A stretch of 8,723 nucleotides of DNA. Origin: Natronomonas sp. Its GTDB lineage: Archaea > Halobacteriota > Halobacteria > Halobacteriales > Haloarculaceae. The notes under the pieces are model-generated. The model did not search any database and had not been told where the DNA came from. It saw nothing but the letters and a program-made list of their open reading frames with translations. This document shows positions 5,634 through 8,723 of the stretch, one piece after another. Numbering within the stretch: the stretch's first letter is position 1; every line of letters starts with the position of its first letter. The stretch is taken from the NCBI GenBank assembly GCA_007135435.1, contig SLIW01000378.1, forward strand, positions 1 through 8,723. The letters are read 5' to 3'. Position numbers and translations under genes: made by a program.

Positions 5634-5683
5634 ACCATTAAACACTAATGAAAACCATTAAGAGCCATTTAATACCATTAACC
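5634..5683. repeat. AT-rich array phased at 10 bp (ACCATTAA)
   Basis: ACCATTAA occurs at 5634, 5654 and 5674, exactly 20 bp apart; the first and third are also preceded by AT, giving identical ATACCATTAA. The intervening positions at exact 10-bp offsets carry related octamers, ACTAATGA at 5644 and GCCATTTA at 5664. The 50 bp are about 30% GC by hand count. The array is between the ends of two convergent genes (140-residue protein and MATE) in the 198-bp spacer 5555-5752. One face of the helix would carry the same element five times. No gene is seen in the spacer. Minus-strand TTTT at 5651-5654 could help end MATE transcription. Confidence 0.7.
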
Positions 5684-5752
5684 GCCTTCCTATCTCATCA
5701 GTTACTCTCTGCTACCCTACCGACCCCACGCACCTCAGTAGCTCCCCGGCGA

Positions 5753-7201
5753 TCAGTCCGCGACCGCCTCGGACGCCTCGGACGCCTCGGTGGCCGCGTT
5801 GTGGAACATCCGTTCGTGCCGCCGGTAGTAGTAGGCGCCCACGCCGACGGCGGTGAGCACGTTCGAGACGGTGACCGCCCAGAAGACGGCGTGGACGCCG
5901 AGGTCCAGCCCGCCGAGGGGCACCCCCCAGATCACGACGTAGGCGGCTGGGAGCGCGGCGGCGGCCGCGGGGATGCGGATGCCCCAGTACTTCAGGGCGT
6001 CGATGACCAGGCCGGTCCGGGTCCGGGCGGCGCCGTTGAACGCCGCCAGGAGGACGGCGGAGACGCCCATCGCCCAGTAGCTGTAGGCGAGGATCTCGAG
6101 GTAATCGACGGTGAGCGCGAAGCCGGTCTCGGTGAGCGTGGGGACGAACACCTCCGCCAGCAGCCCCGGGACGAGCCACTGGATCGCGCCGACGACGAAG
6201 AGCGTGCCGCCGGCGATGGCGACGCCGGTGCGGATCGTGCCGTGGGCTCGGTCGGGCCGGTCGGCGCCCAGGTTCTGCCCCACCATTGACTGCGCGGCGT
6301 TGCCGAAGCCAGTGGCGGGCACGAACGCCACGGTGGCGATGCGGGCGCCGACGGTGTAGGCGGCGAGCCCCGCGGCCCCGCCGACGGTCGCGACGACGCC
6401 GATGATCGCCACCCGCGCGGTCTGCGCCGCCAGGAACTGGCCGGAGACCGGCGATCCGGTGTCGAGGAGGGCACGCTGGTCGGCGAGCGACGGGGCGAGG
6501 TCCGCCATCGTCAACTGCAGGGAGCTCCGGAGGCCCGTGGCGAGCGCCAGCGCGGCGGCGAAGCCGAGCAGGTAGCCGATCCCGGTGGCCAGCGCCGCCC
6601 CCTGGACCTCGAGGCGCGGGAACGGTCCGAGGCCGAGGATGAGGAAGGGGTCGAGGACGATGTTCGTCCCGACGGCGACGACGTTGATGTAGAGCGCGGC
6701 GCGCGTGTCGCCCCACCCGACGAACCCGCGTTCGAGGGCGTCGCCGGCGGTGCCGAACGGGAAGAACGCGGCGAAGATGACCAGGTAGGCGACCGCCAGC
6801 GGCCCGACCTCCGGGCCGGCGCCGAGCGCCCCGACGACCCCCTCGCCGGCGAGGAGGACGATCCCCAGGAGCACGATCCCGAGGCCGAACGCCAGGAGGA
6901 GGCCGTTCACGGTCAGCCGGCGGGCGGCCCGCTCCTGGTCGGCGCCGACGCGCTGGGCGACGAGGATCTGGGTGCCGACGGTCGCCGCGGCCGTCACGCT
7001 GAACATGACCGCCATCAGCGGGAAGTTGAGGCCGATGGCGGCGACCTCCACCTCGCCGACGCGCCCCAGCCAGAACGTGTCGACGAGCTGGTTGAGGACG
7101 TGGACCAGGTTCTGGGCGAGCAGCGGCAACGCGAGGACGACGAGCGTCCTCGGGATCGGCCCCCTCGTGATGTCCTCGGGGGAGACGTCCAGAGCCCCCA
7201 T
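5753..7201 (-). CDS. MATE-family multidrug/cation antiporter
   Basis: 482 residues, the usual length for MATE exporters, hydrophobic throughout and consistent with 12 membrane helices in two homologous halves. The matching half signatures are ILVAQRVGADQERA (79-92) and SMVGQNLGADRPDRA (305-319). TM1 has VDTFWLG with Asp41. TM5 has NIVLDPFLILG with Asn180 and Asp184. In Pyrococcus furiosus PfMATE, as I recall, Asp41, Asn180 and Asp184 belong to the N-lobe proton/Na+ site, and the numbering coincides here. The protein should export cationic or lipophilic compounds in exchange for Na+ or H+; substrates cannot be told. The tail (YYYRRHERMF then TEASEASEAVAD) is polar; its DNA carries a 9-bp repeat near 5767. 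The ATG at 7201 starts the typical N-terminal segment before TM1 and has a TATA box 27 bases upstream. It is convergent with the 140-residue protein gene and divergent from the lipA side. Confidence 0.95.
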   Translation of the reverse strand: MGALDVSPEDITRGPIPRTLVVLALPLLAQNLVHVLNQLVDTFWLGRVGEVEVAAIGLNFPLMAVMFSVTAAATVGTQILVAQRVGADQERAARRLTVNGLLLAFGLGIVLLGIVLLAGEGVVGALGAGPEVGPLAVAYLVIFAAFFPFGTAGDALERGFVGWGDTRAALYINVVAVGTNIVLDPFLILGLGPFPRLEVQGAALATGIGYLLGFAAALALATGLRSSLQLTMADLAPSLADQRALLDTGSPVSGQFLAAQTARVAIIGVVATVGGAAGLAAYTVGARIATVAFVPATGFGNAAQSMVGQNLGADRPDRAHGTIRTGVAIAGGTLFVVGAIQWLVPGLLAEVFVPTLTETGFALTVDYLEILAYSYWAMGVSAVLLAAFNGAARTRTGLVIDALKYWGIRIPAAAAALPAAYVVIWGVPLGGLDLGVHAVFWAVTVSNVLTAVGVGAYYYRRHERMFHNAATEASEASEAVAD

Positions 7202-7224
7202 CCACCGGAACGTTGCCTGTCCAG

Positions 7225-7231
7225 TATAAAA
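7225..7231 (-). promoter_or_regulatory. TATA box of the MATE gene
   Basis: TTTTATA on the minus strand, centred 27 bases before the ATG at 7201. This is one of the best box A matches in the window and indicates a leaderless mRNA. Confidence 0.75.
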
Positions 7232-7237
7232 CCGTTT

Positions 7238-7248
7238 GGATACTATCC
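7238..7248. promoter_or_regulatory. GGATA-C-TATCC dyad upstream of the MATE TATA box
   Basis: A perfect 5-bp inverted repeat around one central base, six bases upstream of the MATE TATA box, where it would overlap the BRE side. Its ACTATC half recurs 18 bp away at 7260-7265. It lies between two divergent TATA-like elements. It is a plausible operator for a drug-responsive or stress regulator, although the length is modest. Confidence 0.4.
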
Positions 7249-7249
7249 G

Positions 7250-7258
7250 ATATAATAT
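7250..7258 (+). promoter_or_regulatory. TATA-like element pointing towards lipA
   Basis: ATATAATAT within an AT-rich stretch, predicting a + strand transcription start near 7280. An AGGAGG follows at 7283-7288 and an ATG at 7297. It may drive the small ORF at 7297, a long-leader lipA transcript, or be the AT-rich upstream part of the MATE promoter. Confidence 0.35.
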
Positions 7259-7296
7259 AACTATCTATGGAACGAAAACTACAGGAGGGCGTGTCG

Positions 7297-7425
7297 ATGG
7301 GGCTGAAAACAGACCACCTGATCTACGGCGGTCCGGCCAGCTGCTCCGTCGTTCGGGCCGCTCGTTCGGGCCGCTCGTTCGGCCCGTTCGTTCGGCCCGT
7401 TCGTTCGACCGCCCGTCCGATCTGA
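7297..7425 (+). CDS. Possible 42-residue basic small protein
   Basis: ATG at 7297, stop TGA at 7423-7425. The start has an unusually good context for this window: AGGAGG eight bases before the ATG and a TATA-like element about 43 bases before it. The peptide starts MGLKTDHLIYGGPASCSVVR and continues as an arginine-rich, almost acid-free tail. Its second half is encoded by the 13-bp tandem repeats, whose length is not a multiple of three, so each repeat is read in a different frame. A basic peptide is unusual against an acidic haloarchaeal proteome, which argues against it being an ordinary protein. It could be a leader peptide upstream of lipA, a small nucleic-acid-binding protein, or chance. 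I do not recognise it. Confidence 0.25.
   Translation: MGLKTDHLIYGGPASCSVVRAARSGRSFGPFVRPVRSTARPI
7351..7415 (+). repeat. Five tandem 13-bp units upstream of lipA
   Basis: The units start at 7351, 7364, 7377, 7390 and 7403. Units 1 and 2 are identical (GTTCGGGCCGCTC); units 3 and 4 are identical to each other (GTTCGGCCCGTTC) and differ from 1 and 2 at two positions; unit 5 (GTTCGACCGCCCG) is degenerate. Each of the first four has a central near-palindrome built on GGGCC/GGCCC. The array is in the 380-bp spacer between MATE and lipA, 166 bases before the lipA ATG. Confidence 0.85.
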
Positions 7426-7473
7426 CCTACAGGCGTGTTTCTCCGCACGTCGTGCACTCCCGGGCCACCCCCC

Positions 7474-7539
7474 GGAATCCCCTGGGAATCGCCTGGGCCA
7501 CCCCAGGGAACTCCCCTGGCTACCCTCTGGGGACCCCTG
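7474..7539 (+). repeat. Degenerate 11-bp tandem repeats just upstream of lipA
   Basis: Six units of 10-12 bases based on GGAATCCCCTG start at 7474, 7485, 7496, 7507, 7519 and 7530. The first two differ at one base; later ones keep the CCCCTG/CCCCAG end. A 6-bp hairpin CCTGGG/CCCAGG with a 4-base loop can form at 7492-7507. The array ends 12 bases before the weak TATA element of lipA, so it occupies the upstream regulatory region and repeats about once per helical turn. Confidence 0.65.
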
Positions 7540-7551
7540 ACCACCCGCACG

Positions 7552-7558
7552 TTTTTGG
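7552..7558 (+). promoter_or_regulatory. Weak TATA element of lipA
   Basis: TTTTTGG centred 26 bases before the ATG at 7581. The position is right for a leaderless start, and the T run stands out in GC-rich DNA. The sequence match to TTTATA is only partial. Confidence 0.4.
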
Positions 7559-7580
7559 CGCGGCGCCCGAAGGTATCCCC

Positions 7581-8531
7581 ATGGCCAGCCGTCGCCGCGA
7601 GCGCAAACCCGAGTGGCTGCGGATGCGGCCACCGAGCGGCGAGCGGTTCGCGTCGATCAAGCGGACGCTGCGCGAGCGGGACCTCAACACGGTCTGCGAG
7701 GAGGCGAACTGCCCCAACCTGGGCGACTGCTGGAGCGGACGGAACGGGCCGGGGACGGCGACGTTCATGCTGCTGGGCGATCGCTGCTCGCGGGGCTGCA
7801 ACTTCTGTGACGTCGCCACCGGCGGCATGGAGCCGCTGGACCCCGACGAGCCCGCGAACGTCGCCGCCGCCGTCGCCGAGATCGGCCTGGAGTACGTCGT
7901 CCTCACCTCGGTCGACCGGGACGACCTCGAGGACGGCGGCTCGGCACACTTCGCCGAGACCATCCGCGAGATCAAGCGCCGGGACCCCTCCATCCTCGTC
8001 GAGACGCTCATCCCCGACTTCCAGGGCGACCCGGACGACGTCCGGCGGATCGTCGACGCCGGCCCGGACGTGATCGCACACAACGTCGAGACGGTCGACC
8101 GGCTCCAGTGGCCGGTGCGGGACCGTCGGGCCGGCTACGAGCAGTCGCTGTCGGTCCTCGAGCAGGTCGCCGCGGAGGCCGATGCCTACGCGAAGACGAG
8201 CCTGATGCTCGGCGTCGGCGAGTACGATCACGAGGTCTACCAGACGCTGTCGGACCTCCGGGAGGTCGGCGTGGACATCGTGACCTTCGGGCAGTACCTC
8301 CAGCCCTCGCGCTCGCACCTCGAGGTCTTCGAGTACGTCCACCCCGACACCTTCGACGTCTGGAAGCGCGTCGCGGAGGAGGAGTTCGGCTTCGTCTACT
8401 GCGCCTCGGGACCGTTGGTCCGGTCGTCGTTCAAGGCGGGAGAGTTCTTCGTTGAGGCGGTCCTGCGGGAGGGGAAGAGCGTCGAGGAGGCGAGAGCGGT
8501 GGCCGAACGACGTGAGGCCACCGCTGAATAG
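7581..8531 (+). CDS. lipA: Lipoyl synthase LipA
   Basis: 316 residues, normal for LipA. This radical SAM enzyme inserts two sulfur atoms into protein-bound octanoyl groups to make lipoyl cofactors for 2-oxoacid dehydrogenases and the glycine cleavage system. The auxiliary [4Fe-4S] cluster cysteines are Cys39, Cys44 and Cys50 (CEEANCPNLGDC). The radical SAM cluster is Cys69, Cys73 and Cys76 (CSRGCNFC). Other LipA motifs are LTSVDRDDLEDGG (108-120), HNVETVDRL (167-175) and GQYLQPSRSHL (237-247). The C-terminal VRSSFKA (280-286) carries the Ser that ligates the auxiliary cluster; most LipA proteins have RSSY. The frame is open upstream to 7236, but the added residues come from GC-rich repeat DNA, and a T-rich element lies 26 bases before 7581, so that start is preferred. 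The last codons (AVAERREATAE) lie in a hairpin repeat element also found downstream. No other lipoate genes are in view. Confidence 0.97.
   Translation: MASRRRERKPEWLRMRPPSGERFASIKRTLRERDLNTVCEEANCPNLGDCWSGRNGPGTATFMLLGDRCSRGCNFCDVATGGMEPLDPDEPANVAAAVAEIGLEYVVLTSVDRDDLEDGGSAHFAETIREIKRRDPSILVETLIPDFQGDPDDVRRIVDAGPDVIAHNVETVDRLQWPVRDRRAGYEQSLSVLEQVAAEADAYAKTSLMLGVGEYDHEVYQTLSDLREVGVDIVTFGQYLQPSRSHLEVFEYVHPDTFDVWKRVAEEEFGFVYCASGPLVRSSFKAGEFFVEAVLREGKSVEEARAVAERREATAE
8495..8525 (+). repeat. Hairpin repeat copy 1, at the 3' end of lipA
   Basis: A perfect 10-bp stem (AGCGGTGGCC/GGCCACCGCT) around an 11-base loop GAACGACGTGA. It codes for the last residues of LipA and ends just before the TAG stop. 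A structurally identical copy with a different stem sequence follows 73 bases later. It could act at the 3' end of the lipA mRNA. Confidence 0.75.
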
Positions 8532-8534
8532 CGA

Positions 8535-8561
8535 ACGGGGAGGAGCGAAGCGACGACCCGT
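8535..8561 (+). repeat. Short hairpin directly after the lipA stop
   Basis: ACGGG (8535-8539) and CCCGT (8557-8561) form a 5-bp stem around a 17-base purine-rich loop containing GAGCGAAGCGA. A shorter version with an 11-base loop recurs at 8678-8698. With no T tract it is not a classic oligo-T terminator, but it begins four bases past the lipA stop. Confidence 0.45.
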
Positions 8562-8567
8562 GAGCCG

Positions 8568-8598
8568 GGCGGTCGCCGAGCAGCGCGAGGCGACCGCC
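8568..8598 (+). repeat. Hairpin repeat copy 2, downstream of lipA
   Basis: A perfect 10-bp stem (GGCGGTCGCC/GGCGACCGCC) around an 11-base loop GAGCAGCGCGA. Compared with copy 1, the outermost pair is G-C instead of A-T and an inner pair is C-G instead of G-C, so both substitutions are compensated. Read in one frame it gives AVAEQREATAG then a stop, closely echoing the LipA C-terminus. Confidence 0.75.
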
Positions 8599-8633
8599 GG
8601 ATGAGCGAGCGGTGCGCGGTTCGGAGCGACTGC

Positions 8634-8723
8634 GAGGGTCGGAGCGAACGGAGTGAGCGAGACCCTCATGGACGCGAACGGGGAGCGAAGCGACCCGTGA
8701 GCGAACGGAGTGAGCGAGACCCT
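8634..8723 (+). repeat. GC-rich GAGCGAACGGAGTGAGCGAG repeats running off the window
   Basis: A 25-bp sequence beginning GAGCGAACGG and ending GCGAGACCCT is exactly repeated at 8642-8666 and 8699-8723, 57 bases apart. The first copy is closed into a hairpin by GAGGGTC (8634-8640) and GACCCTC (8661-8667). Between the copies is the ACGGG/CCCGT hairpin at 8678-8698 with loop GAGCGAAGCGA. Purine-rich repeats of this GAGCGAA/GTGAGCGAG type are, in my experience, frequent between haloarchaeal genes. No gene is supported in 8532-8723. Confidence 0.75.

Noticed and set aside
5648..6289. + strand frame with a signal-peptide-like start (MKTIKSHLIPLTAFLSHQLL)
   Set aside because: The hydrophobic start comes from the AT-rich phased array; the remainder is antisense to MATE and low complexity. 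No ribosome site or well-placed promoter supports it.
5712..7205. 497-residue alternative frame over the MATE gene
   Set aside because: Extremely Arg/Pro/Gly-rich and lacks membrane segments; it is a frame shadow of the clear MATE protein.
7351..7415. CRISPR array
   Set aside because: The units are only 13 bp, directly adjacent without spacers, and no cas genes are present.
7236..7580. N-terminal extension of LipA by 115 residues
   Set aside because: The extension is translated from the 13-bp and 11-bp repeat arrays and has no LipA similarity; family homology begins after 7581.
7323..8669. 448-residue frame antisense to lipA
   Set aside because: Antisense to unmistakable LipA motifs; composition typical of GC-driven stop-free frames.
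1..8723. Mobile element or defence island
   Set aside because: No transposase, integrase, terminal inverted repeats, nuclease-methylase pair or toxin-antitoxin pair is visible; the PIN domain belongs to the PINA ATPase rather than to a VapC toxin.

Overview
The window looks like chromosomal DNA from a halophilic archaeon (Halobacteria). The GC content is very high, and coding regions leave long stop-free frames on the antisense strand. The soluble proteins are acidic. Almost every gene start has an AT-rich TATA/box A element centred about 25-28 bases upstream of its ATG, the spacing expected for leaderless haloarchaeal mRNAs. I used this spacing to shorten several N-termini. No mobile element, CRISPR array, rRNA or tRNA is visible.

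Layout. 1-114 is an AT-richer flank with no gene. 115-1053 (-) is a PfkB-family sugar kinase resembling 2-keto-3-deoxygluconate kinases but lacking some of their motifs. 1240-3135 (-) is a large PIN-domain/ATPase/KH-domain protein (PINA type) with a long glycine linker. 3389-3772 (-) is a small membrane protein with a charged Arg/Glu repeat tail. 3940-4419 (-) is a four-helix membrane protein of unknown function. It is divergent from 4581-4964 (+), a small winged-helix TrmB-like regulator; the 161-bp gap between them carries both promoters and several dyads. 5132-5554 (+) is a two-helix membrane protein with an acidic tail containing a repeat. 5753-7201 (-) is a MATE-family multidrug/Na+ or H+ antiporter convergent with it. 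7581-8531 (+) is lipoyl synthase LipA. The 380-bp gap between MATE and lipA holds a divergent promoter region, a possible 42-residue small ORF and two short-period repeat arrays. The window ends in GC-rich hairpin repeats.

How the genes fit together. They look like independent transcription units rather than an operon: each has its own promoter, and orientation changes often. LipA is a core cofactor-biosynthesis enzyme, PINA is expected to work in DNA recombination intermediates, and MATE is an exporter. The only obvious regulator-target pair is the TrmB-like protein with its divergent membrane-protein neighbour.

I do not see a defence island or a clearly new multi-gene system. The most interesting signals are non-coding: a 10-bp phased AT-rich array between the convergent genes (5634-5683), hairpins at the end of and beyond lipA that share an 11-nt loop while their stems differ by compensatory changes, 13-bp and 11-bp tandem arrays upstream of lipA, and dyads at the promoters of the small membrane proteins.
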